A stretch of DNA of 64,000 nucleotides from Flavobacterium praedii (GCF_026810365.1 NZ_CP113948.1:3187001-3251000), one strand, 5' to 3'; shown: positions 8,987 through 18,509, counted from the stretch's first letter. Notes: a model not told the origin generated them from the letters alone. A program made the numbers and translations.

Positions 8987-9193
8987 TAAAAAAATAGATA
9001 GTATTGATAAAAAGTTTTATAAATGCTACTATAAAATTAGCAATAAATTAATATTATTAAAATATATAAAAATAATCAGGAAAAGCTATTAAAACCAAAC
9101 TCGTCAGCTTAATTCTTATCGATAAAAAAAATAATTTCAATAAAAGTTATAAAAAGAACATAAATAAGGCTTTAAAATAACTTAAAATGCTTT

Positions 9194-10042
9194 TTAGTTG
9201 TTTTTAAGGATGTAAATATGCGATGAATATTCCATTTTTTGTTTTGCTTTCCAATTCGATTGCAAACCAATGATAAAAGCTTTAATATAATTCATTTTTC
9301 CTGTTTTGTATTTTTCAGAAAGTAGACTTACATAAAAAGAATCAAATTTCATTGGAAGCACTTTTTCTAATTTCATATTCTCAATTGCAAATAATTTTTG
9401 AATAGCCATTTTTGAGAAATGCCAAAAATGAATTGGCACATCATAAGCAGCCCAAAAATTTTCGTAATATTTTGCATCAAAAGATTTGAAATTAGGAACT
9501 GCAATAATTAAAGTTCCATTTGGTTTAAGCAATCTTTTCAACTCTTTGATTTGTTCTTCTAAATTAGGAACGTGTTCTAAAACATGCCACATCGAAATTA
9601 CATCAAAAATATGGCTTTCCAATTCAACAGTATTTTCAACAAAAGTAACACCTTTTCCTTTGGCAATAGACTTAGCTTTTTCACTAGGCTCTACTCCTAT
9701 TGTTTTCCAACCATCCTTTTGTGCAACAGTTAAAAAATCTCCAGTACCAGCACCAATATCCAAAATCAAACCTTTTGAAGGTTGATGAGAATTAATTAAA
9801 TCGAGTTTATTTTTTAAAGCTATATTTTTAACAAAATGATAAGCCTTCTCAAACAAGGATCTTTTGGAGTCCGTATGTGAAATATAGTCAACACTTTCAT
9901 AGTATTTTCCTAAAACATCCAAACTAGGTTGTGGATGTGTGATAAGCATATCTAAATCTTCATCATGAAAAAGCTCGAAAACTTCTTGAGAAACTGAAAA
10001 ATCTTTAACCGTAAGAAAATGTTTTTTGTTTGTAATGTCCAT
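9194..10042 (-). CDS. SAM-dependent class I methyltransferase
   Basis: The 282-residue protein has the Methyltransf_23-like layout: motif I LILDIGAGTGDFL (about residues 89-101), an acidic strand-2 end (IGVEPSEKA), motif IV DVISMWHVLEHVPN and post-motif LKPNGTLIIAVPN. An N-terminal region with HPQPSLDVLGKYYESVDYISH is typical of methyltransferases acting on glycans or O-antigen precursors in this phylum. The methylated substrate cannot be told from sequence. I chose the ATG at 10042; an upstream alternative adds only an unlikely 12-residue extension. Confidence 0.8.
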   Translation of the reverse strand: MDITNKKHFLTVKDFSVSQEVFELFHDEDLDMLITHPQPSLDVLGKYYESVDYISHTDSKRSLFEKAYHFVKNIALKNKLDLINSHQPSKGLILDIGAGTGDFLTVAQKDGWKTIGVEPSEKAKSIAKGKGVTFVENTVELESHIFDVISMWHVLEHVPNLEEQIKELKRLLKPNGTLIIAVPNFKSFDAKYYENFWAAYDVPIHFWHFSKMAIQKLFAIENMKLEKVLPMKFDSFYVSLLSEKYKTGKMNYIKAFIIGLQSNWKAKQKMEYSSHIYILKNN

Positions 10043-10127
10043 TTGTTTTTTTAAATAAATAAATCCAACTCTATACAAAGAGTTGAAAAGAAATTCTTTT
10101 TTATTCTATCATGCAATGAGAATCTTT

Positions 10128-10595
10128 CTATTCTCTTATCCAACTGATTTTAACAGCTGATATATAATTATTTTCCAATCTTATGTTTTGGTTAACTTTA
10201 AAACCATTTTTGATATAAAAATTTAAAGGTGAAAAATAAGTATCCTTATTTTGTTTTTTATCATTTTGATGATCGACTACCCAACCATTCAAATTTGATT
10301 TAGATATTTTCAATTCATTTAATAAAAGAGTTCCAAAACCGTTTCCGTGTATATTTGAATTTAAAATAATTGCAAACCAATCTTCTTCTTCTCTAAAAAA
10401 AGTAAATGCCCAACCTTTCAATTGATTTTGATCATTTATCAATAAAAAATGATTTGTTTTAGAAAGTCAGTCAAGATAAGATTCAAAATCGGACAATACC
10501 TTATAACAAATACTTTCTGGATACTCCAAATTCCAAAGTTCAAACAACGATTGTTTCTGATCTAAAGTTAAACTCGTTACTTCGACAATTTTCAT
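10128..10595 (-). pseudogene. GNAT-family N-acetyltransferase broken by an in-frame TGA
   Basis: Reading the minus strand from ATG 10595 gives an intact GNAT N-terminus (MKIVEVTSLTLDQKQ..., LFELWNLEYPES) until a TGA at codon 43 (10467-10469). The same frame then continues without shift through the acetyl-CoA-binding part (IHGNGFGTLLLNEL) and the closing FYIKNGF segment to the stop at 10128. The residue before the stop codon is Asp and the next are LSKTNHFLLI; a Trp codon (TGG) fits the position. This is either a recent nonsense mutation, a sequencing error or, less likely, read-through. Total length would be about 155 residues. Confidence 0.8.
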
Positions 10596-10647
10596 TTTCA
10601 ATAGAAATATAAACCATTTATTCAACAAATATAGGCATTACAGCCGT

Positions 10648-10663
10648 AGTTTCACGTGGAACA
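10648..10663. other. parS-like ParB-binding site 1
   Basis: AGTTTCACGTGGAACA matches the widely conserved chromosomal parS 16-mer (TGTTNCACGTGNAACA) at all but the first base. It is noncoding, downstream of mnmG. The rest of 10596-10862 is AT-rich with nothing else recognisable. Confidence 0.75.
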
Positions 10664-10862
10664 AATCATTTTAAATCAAAGAAATTAGATTATATGTTCC
10701 ATTTCAAAAACAAAACAAAAGAGTAAAAATTGCCATTGAAATACAAATTACGAAATTAATTTAAATCCAAAAAAAATCACTTAAAGTAAAACTTGAAATG
10801 ATTTAAAAATATCGAAAATTTATACAACAATAAAGCAACTCTAAAATCAATAAAAAAATCCT

Positions 10863-12734
10863 CTACCTGCCCATATAAATCAAAAGCACCGAAACATCAC
10901 TAGGAGAAACTCCACTAATTCTAGAAGCTTGAGAAATGGTAACAGGACGTATTTTAGCTAATTTTTGTTTAGCTTCAATTGACATCGATTTGATTTTATT
11001 ATAATCGAAATTTTCTGGAATTTTCACATCTTCCAATCGTGTAAGCTTATCAGCATTATTTCTTTCTTTTTCGATATAACCAGAATACTTAACTTGAATT
11101 TCAGCTTGCTCTAAAATTTCTTGATCTAAATTATTTTCAGCTACATACTCCTTAACCTTTTCAAACTTCATAATATCTTCCAAATCGATTTGAGGCCTAG
11201 AAAAAACTTTAAACATTTTATCTCCTTGAGAAATAAGAGCCGTTTCTTTAGATTCTAAAATAGGATTAGTCTCAGCTACAGAAACACTTGTTTCCTTAAA
11301 GAAAGAAACCATTTTTTCAGACTCATTCAGTTTATGTTCCATTCTACGCAAACGTGCTTCCGATGCTAAACCAATTTCATACGAAAGTGGTGTTAATCTA
11401 AAATCAGCATTATCCTGACGCAACAATGTTCTATATTCCGCACGAGACGTAAACATACGATAAGGTTCTTCAGTTCCTTTCGTAATTAAGTCATCAATCA
11501 AAACACCGATATAAGCTTCATCCCTTTTTAGAATTAATGGAGCTTGTTCATGTACTTTCAAATGCGCATTGATACCAGCCATCAAACCTTGAGAAGCTGC
11601 TTCTTCATAACCTGTAGTTCCATTAATTTGTCCAGCAAAATACAAACCTTCTACCAATTTAGTTTCAAGAGTATGTTTCAACTGTGTTGGCGGAAAATAA
11701 TCATATTCGATAGCATAACCTGGACGAAAGAATTTTACATTCTCAAAACCAACAACAGAACGCAAAGCTTTAAATTGTATATCCTCCGGCAAAGAAGTTG
11801 AAAAACCATTCACATAAACCTCACAAGTATTCCACCCCTCAGGTTCGACAAATAATTGGTGACGCTCTTTATCAGCAAAACGATTAATTTTATCTTCAAT
11901 AGACGGACAGTATCTCGGACCAATACTTTTTATTCTTCCGTTAAACATTGGAGAGCGATCAAAACCTTCTCTCAAAATATTATGCACCTCATTTGAGGTA
12001 TAAGTCATATGACACGATTTTTGAATAACTAAAGGTTTGGTCAAATCAGAATATGAAAACTTATCAGGTATTGCATCTCCTTTTTCTTCATTCATTTTTG
12101 AATAATCCAAAGATCGCCCATCAACTCTAGGTGGCGTACCCGTTTTCATTCTCCCTGCTTCAAAACCAGCTTTAATCAAATCTTCGGTAATTCCATACGC
12201 AGCACTCTCCCCTGCACGACCTCCGCCAAATTGTTTTTCACCAATATGAATTAAACCATTTAAAAAAGTTCCATTAGTAAGGACAACCGATTTGGAACGA
12301 ATCTCAACTCCAAGCGAAGTTTTAATACCTTTAATTTTTCCGTTTTCAATAATCAACCCCTTTACCATTTCTTGATAAAAATCAAGATTTGGTGTTCCTT
12401 CTAACATCATTCTCCATTCTTCGGCAAAACGCATACGATCACTCTGAACTCTTGGCGACCACATTGCTGGACCTTTTGATTTATTCAACATCTTGAATTG
12501 AATTGCCGTTCGATCCGAAACAATTCCTGAGTAACCACCAAGTGCATCAATCTCACGAACAATTTGTCCTTTTGCGATTCCACCCATTGCAGGATTACAA
12601 GACATTTGCGCAATGTTTTGCAAACTCATTGTTACCAATAAAGTTTTAGATCCCAAATTAGCAGCAGCTGCTGCAGCTTCAGAACCAGCATGACCCGCTC
12701 CCACCACAATTACATCGTATTCTTCTAAAAACAT
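10863..12734 (-). CDS. mnmG: tRNA uridine-5-carboxymethylaminomethyl modification enzyme MnmG (GidA)
   Basis: MnmG with MnmE installs the carboxymethylaminomethyl group on U34 of several tRNAs, using FAD and NADH. The 623-residue protein has the full family length. The FAD-binding Rossmann motif is at the N-terminus (VIVVGAGHAGSEAA, from about residue 8). The signatures MSCNPAMGGIAKG and GPAMWSPRVQSDR follow, then TGTPPRVDGRSLDY and, later, GQINGTTGYEEAASQGLMAGINA. A C-terminal helical MnmE-binding domain ends in SRISGVSPSDVSVLL. parS-like sites lie on both sides; gidA is often close to the replication origin in bacteria. Confidence 0.96.
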   Translation of the reverse strand: MFLEEYDVIVVGAGHAGSEAAAAAANLGSKTLLVTMSLQNIAQMSCNPAMGGIAKGQIVREIDALGGYSGIVSDRTAIQFKMLNKSKGPAMWSPRVQSDRMRFAEEWRMMLEGTPNLDFYQEMVKGLIIENGKIKGIKTSLGVEIRSKSVVLTNGTFLNGLIHIGEKQFGGGRAGESAAYGITEDLIKAGFEAGRMKTGTPPRVDGRSLDYSKMNEEKGDAIPDKFSYSDLTKPLVIQKSCHMTYTSNEVHNILREGFDRSPMFNGRIKSIGPRYCPSIEDKINRFADKERHQLFVEPEGWNTCEVYVNGFSTSLPEDIQFKALRSVVGFENVKFFRPGYAIEYDYFPPTQLKHTLETKLVEGLYFAGQINGTTGYEEAASQGLMAGINAHLKVHEQAPLILKRDEAYIGVLIDDLITKGTEEPYRMFTSRAEYRTLLRQDNADFRLTPLSYEIGLASEARLRRMEHKLNESEKMVSFFKETSVSVAETNPILESKETALISQGDKMFKVFSRPQIDLEDIMKFEKVKEYVAENNLDQEILEQAEIQVKYSGYIEKERNNADKLTRLEDVKIPENFDYNKIKSMSIEAKQKLAKIRPVTISQASRISGVSPSDVSVLLIYMGR

Positions 12735-12782
12735 TCTCTTTTATATTAATCCTACTAATAGGAATTATGGAAATCAAAATTT

Positions 12783-12798
12783 CGTTCCACGTGAAACA
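12783..12798. other. parS-like ParB-binding site 2
   Basis: CGTTCCACGTGAAACA matches parS at 15 of 16 positions. Its last bases (AAAC) are also the first bases of the 9-bp tandem repeat. Confidence 0.8.
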
Positions 12799-13006
12799 TT
12801 CTAAACATTCTAAACATTCTAAACATTCTAAACATTCTAAACATTCTAAACATTCTAAACATTCTAAACATTCTAAACATTCTAAACATTCTAAACATTC
12901 TAAACATTCTAAACATTCTAAACATTCTAAACATTCTAAACATTCTAAACATTCTAAATATTCTAAATATTCTAAATATTCTAAATATTCTAAATATTCT
13001 AAATAT
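12794..13006. repeat. 9-bp tandem repeat, 23 full copies, between two parS-like sites
   Basis: Eighteen uninterrupted copies of AAACATTCT (12794-12955) are followed by five copies of AAATATTCT (12956-13000) and a partial copy to 13006. The array starts inside one parS-like site and ends one base short of the next. It lies in the gap between ybeY and mnmG. Although some frames stay open through it, the product would be a pure three-residue repeat, so I treat it as noncoding. Confidence 0.98.
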
Positions 13007-13007
13007 G

Positions 13008-13023
13008 TGTTCCACGTGAAACA
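13008..13023. other. parS-like ParB-binding site 3
   Basis: TGTTCCACGTGAAACA is a perfect match to the bacterial parS consensus and abuts the right end of the 9-bp repeat. Confidence 0.88.
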
Positions 13024-13051
13024 CATATAATAAAAAATAAAAAATTAACAA

Positions 13052-13067
13052 TGTTCCACGTGGAACG
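13052..13067. other. parS-like ParB-binding site 4
   Basis: TGTTCCACGTGGAACG is a near-perfect palindromic parS match, 28 bases from site 3. Confidence 0.82.
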
Positions 13068-13102
13068 TATTGCTTTTTTATATAATTTTATTAGATTTTT
13101 AA

Positions 13103-13522
13103 CTACTGTTTCACGTGGAACATAGCAATTTTTTCATCTTCTTTGTTGCGCATAAGTTTTTCATCGGATGAAGATTTATCTTTATATCCACAGTAATGTA
13201 AAACACCGTGAACTAATACGCGTTTCAATTCGTCTTCAAATAAAGTATTATAATCTTTTGCATTATCAATAACTCTTTCGATAGATACAAAAATATCACC
13301 ACTAATTTCATTACCCATAGTGTAATCGAAACTTATAATATCAGTAAGTGTATCATGATTAAGATACTCTAAGTTAATCTTGTGAAGGTATTCATCATCA
13401 CAAAAGATATAATTAATTTCACCTTCTGTTTTCTTTTCAGAAAGAATAACAGCGCTTAACCAAGTAGCAATTGCATCTTCGTTATCTAAATTAAAATCGG
13501 ATTCGTAGTTAAAATTGATCAT
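13103..13522 (-). CDS. ybeY: Endoribonuclease YbeY (rRNA maturation factor)
   Basis: YbeY is a zinc endoribonuclease used in 16S rRNA 3' maturation and ribosome quality control. The 139-residue protein has the family core, including NHDTLTDIISFDY and GDIFVSIERV. The metal-binding motif is HGVLHYCGYKD near residue 110; where the classical motif has a third His, this copy has Asp, a form I associate with Bacteroidota YbeY. Its ATG overlaps the stop of the DUF4175 gene by four bases (ATGA), so the two are translationally coupled. The last codons (MFHVKQ) are written by a parS-like site. Confidence 0.93.
   Translation of the reverse strand: MINFNYESDFNLDNEDAIATWLSAVILSEKKTEGEINYIFCDDEYLHKINLEYLNHDTLTDIISFDYTMGNEISGDIFVSIERVIDNAKDYNTLFEDELKRVLVHGVLHYCGYKDKSSSDEKLMRNKEDEKIAMFHVKQ
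13107..13122. other. parS-like ParB-binding site 5, inside the end of ybeY
   Basis: TGTTTCACGTGGAACA is a full match to TGTTNCACGTGNAACA. It spans the last six sense codons of ybeY, two bases short of the stop codon. Confidence 0.85.
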
Positions 13523-16500
13523 TTATGTTTGAAATATACTTGAACTTTTTGATTAAAATTCGAGCGCAAAGGTAACGATTGTCTATTTAATATTTCGATG
13601 CTATTTAAATAATCTGAAAGAACCTTAGGTAAAGGATTAGATTGATTCGAAAAGTTTTTAAAATTGGTCTCCGATTGTCGTTTTGGATCTTCACCCTGCA
13701 ATCGAATAGCAGTTTCTAATTTTAAAAGTTCTTGTTTAATATTATTCATTTTTTGAATGGATTCATTACTAAATCCTTTGTTTAATAACAGCTTTTCTAA
13801 TTGCTTCATTTGTTCTAAAGTATTTTGACCATTATTATCTAAGCCTTTTTTATTTAATTCATCTTGTAAAGCTTCACGTAATTGCTGCTGCTGTTTATAG
13901 ATATCCATCGTGGCTTTAGCGTCACCTTCACCATCACTATTTATATCACCATTTTGTCCTTGACTTTTACCAGATTGAGAGCCTTTAGTATTACTGTCTC
14001 CGGGTTTGTTTCCTTCACCAGGTTTGCTACTTGGTTTCATTCCTTGTTTAATTTTATCTGACAATTCTCCTTGTTTTTTTATAATATCAGGTAATTGCAT
14101 TCCTGAACCTTGACCTGGTTTTGGCTTACCGCTACTACTTCCTGACATTTGCATTTGCATACTATTTAAAGAATTACTCAATAAATCAGCCAATTTATTA
14201 GCAGATGAAATTGCATATTGTTGTTGTGAAAAACCTTTAGAAAATTGGGATTCTGTTAGACTTTCAATTGATTTATCAATATTGTATTGTACATTGGCGA
14301 CTTCCTTAGTTACGGATTCAGCAATTTTTGGTTGACGTAAAGACAATGTAAAAAGACTATCGTCTATGTGTTTGAATTGTGTTTTTAAATTCTGTTGTGT
14401 TTTTATATATTTATTAAAAGAAGGTGAACCTATTTTAGTTGCTTTAAATTGATTCATTACGTCCTCTTGAGAAAAAGAATAAGCCAATAAATTATCTAAT
14501 ATTTGACGAAGCATTTTTACATCTTCTTCAATTTGATCTTTAGCTGAATCTTCCATAGACTTCTCAATTGATTTAGACATCTCTTGCATTTTTTTGGCAG
14601 CACTTTTTTGACTTGGTTTAGCCTTAGTTTTATTGTTGTTTTGCAAATCTGAACTTGCTTTGTTAAGATCTTCTTTTATACTTTTCTCCATATCTAAATC
14701 AGAAGGAATATCCATAGGAGATTTTAAATCATCATTATCTTTGTTTAAATTTTTCAACTCTTCTTGAATAGCATCAAATTCTTCAGATAATTTCTTTTGT
14801 TCCTCAAGCGTATTTTCTTTATCACTCTCAGATAATTTATCTTCTTTTTGAGATAATTTATGTAATTTATCAGCTAATTGTTCAGCCTTTTTTTCTACAT
14901 AATAACGTTTGGTCAACTCTACTAATTGAGCTAGATTTCGATTTTGACTTTTACTGTTTTCTTTATATTTTTCTAATTTTTGTACAAAGTCTTCATCCTT
15001 TATTTTTTTGTTTAATTCATTAAGCTCGTCCAATAACTTTTTATTTTTATCAAATTCTTTAGTTGTATTATCTAACCGTTTTTGAAGTAATTCTTTTTTA
15101 TCATCAAATTGATTAACATTCGATTTATCCAAATTGTTCTTCATTTTATTAGCAAACTCTTTCATTAAATTATTTTGTAATTGCTGTTGATTTACAAAAT
15201 CATTAATTTTTTGGCGATCTTTAAAATTCAAATCATTCTTTTCTTTATTCATTTGTTGCAATTTCTCTAAGTCCGAAAATTGCTTATCTTGTTTAGAAAG
15301 TGTTTTTTGCAAACTGTTGATAGTACTATTTTGTTCATTTAGCAAAGAATTTTGTTTCTCTTCATCAGATAAAATTCGATTTGAAAACACACTGGAACGA
15401 GAACTTTTAAAATGATGAATGGCATCATTATCAAAAACCTCAAAATAAAAATCATAATTAGTGCCTTTTACTAAATCAAGATTACTAGGAAATTCAAAAA
15501 CAAATTGATCAAAAGTAGCCTGTTTGATAGCAATTGTTCCACGTTTGACATTTACAGGTTTTCCAGATTCGTAATATACAATTTGCAATTTTGACAAACC
15601 ATAATCATCTGATAGTTGACCAATAAAATAAGCATTACTAATAGCCAAGCTGTCTGATGCTTTGGTAATATTAATGGTTGGAAACTGATCTTTGATAACA
15701 TTTATTTGATAATTTAATTTTTCAAAGTTTTTTATAGCATTATTTGATGTAATTATTTGATATTCTGTATTTTGAACTATGTTTTTAGTCAATTGAAAAG
15801 AATTAGAACTCTTTGAGAATGGAAAGGTTTTAAAATCATTAGACCACATCATATTCTGTGTAGCATTAGTACTTATTATCCAAGTAACTTGAGTTCCTTC
15901 AGGAATAATGGCGTTTCCAGTACCTTTAATAATAGTGCTTTTTAAATTTAGATAAGCAGGATAAACTAAATTCATTTGGAAATTAGAAATTGTCGGAACA
16001 GCTATAACTTTTAATTCATAATCAGAAGATACTACATCATTGGCTTTAATATAAAATGAAATAGTATTTACAGGCTTTGTGATTTTGAATTGAAACTCAC
16101 CAGGTTTAATAGTTTCTAAAAAATAGCTTTCTTCACCAATAAATATCATAGCACTTTCAGGTACAATTTTACCTTGAGTTTTAATATGTAAAATAAAATC
16201 TTTGTCTTGTTCAGTAACTAAAGTTGAATTTAATATTCTAAAAACAAACGGTGCTGGAGGTGAAAAAGCAGCATTAAAATGCACTACCCTATTTAAACTT
16301 TGGGATATAATTAAACTATTTCCAGAAACAAAAAAATAGATTAAAAGAAGAATTGGAAAAATAGCTAGCGGTAAAAACTTTTTATTAGCACGAAAATTAA
16401 TAGCATTTCCAAAAGGTATTGGTCGCAAAGCATTTGCTTTTTGATCAATAGAAGCTAATAATAATTCGGAATTTTCAACTGAAAAATTCGATTTTGACAG

Positions 16501-16839
16501 TTGTAAATAGTTTATTAAAGTATCGTTTACTTCAGAAAAATGATTTCCAATAATCAATGAAGCCTGTGTATAATCGATTCCTTCTTGAAATTTAAAAATT
16601 TTAAAAATTGGAAAAAAAATAAAACGAACTAATAAAAAACCTTCAACAATGATAAAAATCCAAAATAACAAAGTTCTTCCTTGTGGCTTTAACCAAAGGA
16701 AATACTCAATAAAAAGAGTAAAAAGAAAATAAATTAATCCTAAACCAATAAAAAAAATGATTCCCCGGATTAATTCATTAGTATAATACTTCTTTATAAA
16801 AGCTTCAAGTTTTTGTTGTATCAAATTAGAATGTTCCAA
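13519..16839 (-). CDS. DUF4175-family membrane/coiled-coil protein
   Basis: The 1106-residue protein has two or three N-terminal membrane helices (about residues 22-80 and 155-172). A beta-rich extracytoplasmic part follows to about 470. The rest is very long charged coiled coil rich in K, E, Q and N, with a low-complexity G/S/P/K/Q segment (about 895-965). This matches the large DUF4175 proteins found in Bacteroidota; no function is established. No ATG is available at the N-terminus: the best start is TTG at 16839, giving MEHSNLIQQKLEAF, which looks like the family start. ybeY overlaps its 3' end. Confidence 0.8.
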   Translation of the reverse strand: MEHSNLIQQKLEAFIKKYYTNELIRGIIFFIGLGLIYFLFTLFIEYFLWLKPQGRTLLFWIFIIVEGFLLVRFIFFPIFKIFKFQEGIDYTQASLIIGNHFSEVNDTLINYLQLSKSNFSVENSELLLASIDQKANALRPIPFGNAINFRANKKFLPLAIFPILLLIYFFVSGNSLIISQSLNRVVHFNAAFSPPAPFVFRILNSTLVTEQDKDFILHIKTQGKIVPESAMIFIGEESYFLETIKPGEFQFKITKPVNTISFYIKANDVVSSDYELKVIAVPTISNFQMNLVYPAYLNLKSTIIKGTGNAIIPEGTQVTWIISTNATQNMMWSNDFKTFPFSKSSNSFQLTKNIVQNTEYQIITSNNAIKNFEKLNYQINVIKDQFPTINITKASDSLAISNAYFIGQLSDDYGLSKLQIVYYESGKPVNVKRGTIAIKQATFDQFVFEFPSNLDLVKGTNYDFYFEVFDNDAIHHFKSSRSSVFSNRILSDEEKQNSLLNEQNSTINSLQKTLSKQDKQFSDLEKLQQMNKEKNDLNFKDRQKINDFVNQQQLQNNLMKEFANKMKNNLDKSNVNQFDDKKELLQKRLDNTTKEFDKNKKLLDELNELNKKIKDEDFVQKLEKYKENSKSQNRNLAQLVELTKRYYVEKKAEQLADKLHKLSQKEDKLSESDKENTLEEQKKLSEEFDAIQEELKNLNKDNDDLKSPMDIPSDLDMEKSIKEDLNKASSDLQNNNKTKAKPSQKSAAKKMQEMSKSIEKSMEDSAKDQIEEDVKMLRQILDNLLAYSFSQEDVMNQFKATKIGSPSFNKYIKTQQNLKTQFKHIDDSLFTLSLRQPKIAESVTKEVANVQYNIDKSIESLTESQFSKGFSQQQYAISSANKLADLLSNSLNSMQMQMSGSSSGKPKPGQGSGMQLPDIIKKQGELSDKIKQGMKPSSKPGEGNKPGDSNTKGSQSGKSQGQNGDINSDGEGDAKATMDIYKQQQQLREALQDELNKKGLDNNGQNTLEQMKQLEKLLLNKGFSNESIQKMNNIKQELLKLETAIRLQGEDPKRQSETNFKNFSNQSNPLPKVLSDYLNSIEILNRQSLPLRSNFNQKVQVYFKHK

Positions 16840-16966
16840 AATTATAGTACTGAATTAATAACCAATAAAAGTAATAATTTTAATGCGTAATAAAATGTAA
16901 ATAAAACATAATATTAGCCTATTGAATAAACAATTAGTACATCTATTAAAACGAAAATTGAAATTG

Positions 16967-16974
16967 TATATTTG
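16967..16974 (+). promoter_or_regulatory. -7 element (TATATTTG) of gltX
   Basis: This exact consensus match lies 16 bases before the ATG at 16991 and inside an otherwise open upstream frame. It therefore supports the shorter start. Confidence 0.6.
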
Positions 16975-16990
16975 CAAAAAATTTATAATA

Positions 16991-18502
16991 ATGTCTAAAC
17001 CAGTTCGTGTGCGTTTTGCACCTAGTCCAACAGGACCTTTACATATTGGCGGAGTACGTACCGCTTTATTTAATTATTTGTTTGCAAAAAAAAATGGAGG
17101 AACTTTTTATTTACGAATAGAAGATACCGATCAGAACAGATTTGTACCAGGAGCAGAAGAATACATACTAGAAGCCTTAGAATGGTTAGGAATTTCTCCT
17201 GATGAAACGATTGGAAAGAATGAAAAATTTGGTCCATACAGACAAAGCGAAAGAAAACATTTGTACAGACAATACGCAGATCAATTGATTGAATCAGGAA
17301 ATGCCTATTATGCGTTTGATACAGCAGAATCATTAGATAACCATAGAAAAAAACATGAAGCCGAGGGTAAAACATTTATTTACAACCATCACAATCGTGA
17401 AAAACTAGATACTTCATTAGTACTTTCAAAAGAAGAGACTGTGAAAAGAATTGCAAATAATGAAGATTATGTAATTCGTTTTAAAACACCTGTAAATGAA
17501 ATTTTGCACTTACAAGATAGTATCCGTGGTGAAGTAAAATTTGATACCAATCTTTTAGATGACAAAGTATTATTCAAAAGTGATGGAATGCCTACCTATC
17601 ACTTGGCTAATATTGTAGATGATCATTTAATGAAAACTACACATGTAATACGTGGTGAAGAATGGTTGCCTTCAATGCCTTTGCATGTAATGTTGTATCG
17701 TGCTTTTGGTTGGGAAGCACCAGAATTCGCCCATTTACCTTTAATACTTAAACCTATAGGTAACGGAAAATTATCCAAACGTGATGGAGATAAAATGGGA
17801 TTTCCTGTTTTTCCTCTAGAATGGACAACTACAGAAGGAGTTTCATCTGGTTATAGAGAAAAAGGATTTTTCCCAGAAGCTGTGATAAACTTTTTAGCCT
17901 TGTTGGGTTGGAATGACGGTACAGATAAAGAACTGTTTTCTTTAGAGGAATTATCACAAGCTTTTGATTTAAAAAGAGTGCATAAATCTGGAGCTAAATT
18001 TGATCCAGAAAAAAACAAATGGTTCAATCACCAGTATTTAATGAAACAAGAGGATCTGGTATTGGCAGAACAGTTTTCTAAAATTATTGAATCGAAAGAT
18101 TTGAATCGATATTTCTCATTAGTTGACTTAGCTAAAATTGTATCTCTTATAAAAGAAAGAGCTGACTTCGTTTCTGAATTTTATGAAATGAGTAATTTCT
18201 TTTTTATAGCACCAACAAGTTATGATGAAAAAGCAAGTAAAAATTGGAAAGTCGAAACGCCAGCATTAATGCAAGAATTGATATCCGTACTTGAAGAAAT
18301 AAGTGATTTTACATCAATAAATATTGAAACTATCGTCAAAGATTGGATGACCAAAAATGAAATTGGAATGGGAAAAGTAATGCAACCCTTCCGATTGAGT
18401 TTAGTAGGAGCACTCAAAGGGCCTCACCTATTTGACATTGTTGAAGTCATTGGTAAACAAGAAACGATTTCAAGACTCCAAAATGCCATAACCGCATTCT
18501 AA
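16991..18502 (+). CDS. gltX: Glutamyl-tRNA synthetase
   Basis: GltX charges tRNA-Glu with glutamate. The 503-residue protein has the class I signature motifs RFAPSPTGPLHIGG (HIGH-type, His18-Gly20) and KLSKRDG (KMSKS-type, near residue 260), and the length is normal for the family. The C-terminal helical anticodon-binding region ends in GPHLFDIVEVIGKQET. I use the ATG at 16991, since upstream in-frame codons overlap the promoter. A hairpin terminator follows immediately. Confidence 0.96.
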   Translation: MSKPVRVRFAPSPTGPLHIGGVRTALFNYLFAKKNGGTFYLRIEDTDQNRFVPGAEEYILEALEWLGISPDETIGKNEKFGPYRQSERKHLYRQYADQLIESGNAYYAFDTAESLDNHRKKHEAEGKTFIYNHHNREKLDTSLVLSKEETVKRIANNEDYVIRFKTPVNEILHLQDSIRGEVKFDTNLLDDKVLFKSDGMPTYHLANIVDDHLMKTTHVIRGEEWLPSMPLHVMLYRAFGWEAPEFAHLPLILKPIGNGKLSKRDGDKMGFPVFPLEWTTTEGVSSGYREKGFFPEAVINFLALLGWNDGTDKELFSLEELSQAFDLKRVHKSGAKFDPEKNKWFNHQYLMKQEDLVLAEQFSKIIESKDLNRYFSLVDLAKIVSLIKERADFVSEFYEMSNFFFIAPTSYDEKASKNWKVETPALMQELISVLEEISDFTSINIETIVKDWMTKNEIGMGKVMQPFRLSLVGALKGPHLFDIVEVIGKQETISRLQNAITAF

Positions 18503-18509
18503 AAAAAAT

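Noticed and set aside
12767..13030. Open frames through the 9-bp repeat on both strands
   Set aside because: A 9-bp repeat keeps frames open trivially; the products are pure three-residue repeats with no start context, and the region is bounded by parS-like sites.
15535..15550. Possible sixth parS site (TGTTCCACGTTTGACA) in the DUF4175 gene
   Set aside because: The CACGTG core is broken and three positions mismatch; it is probably coding chance.
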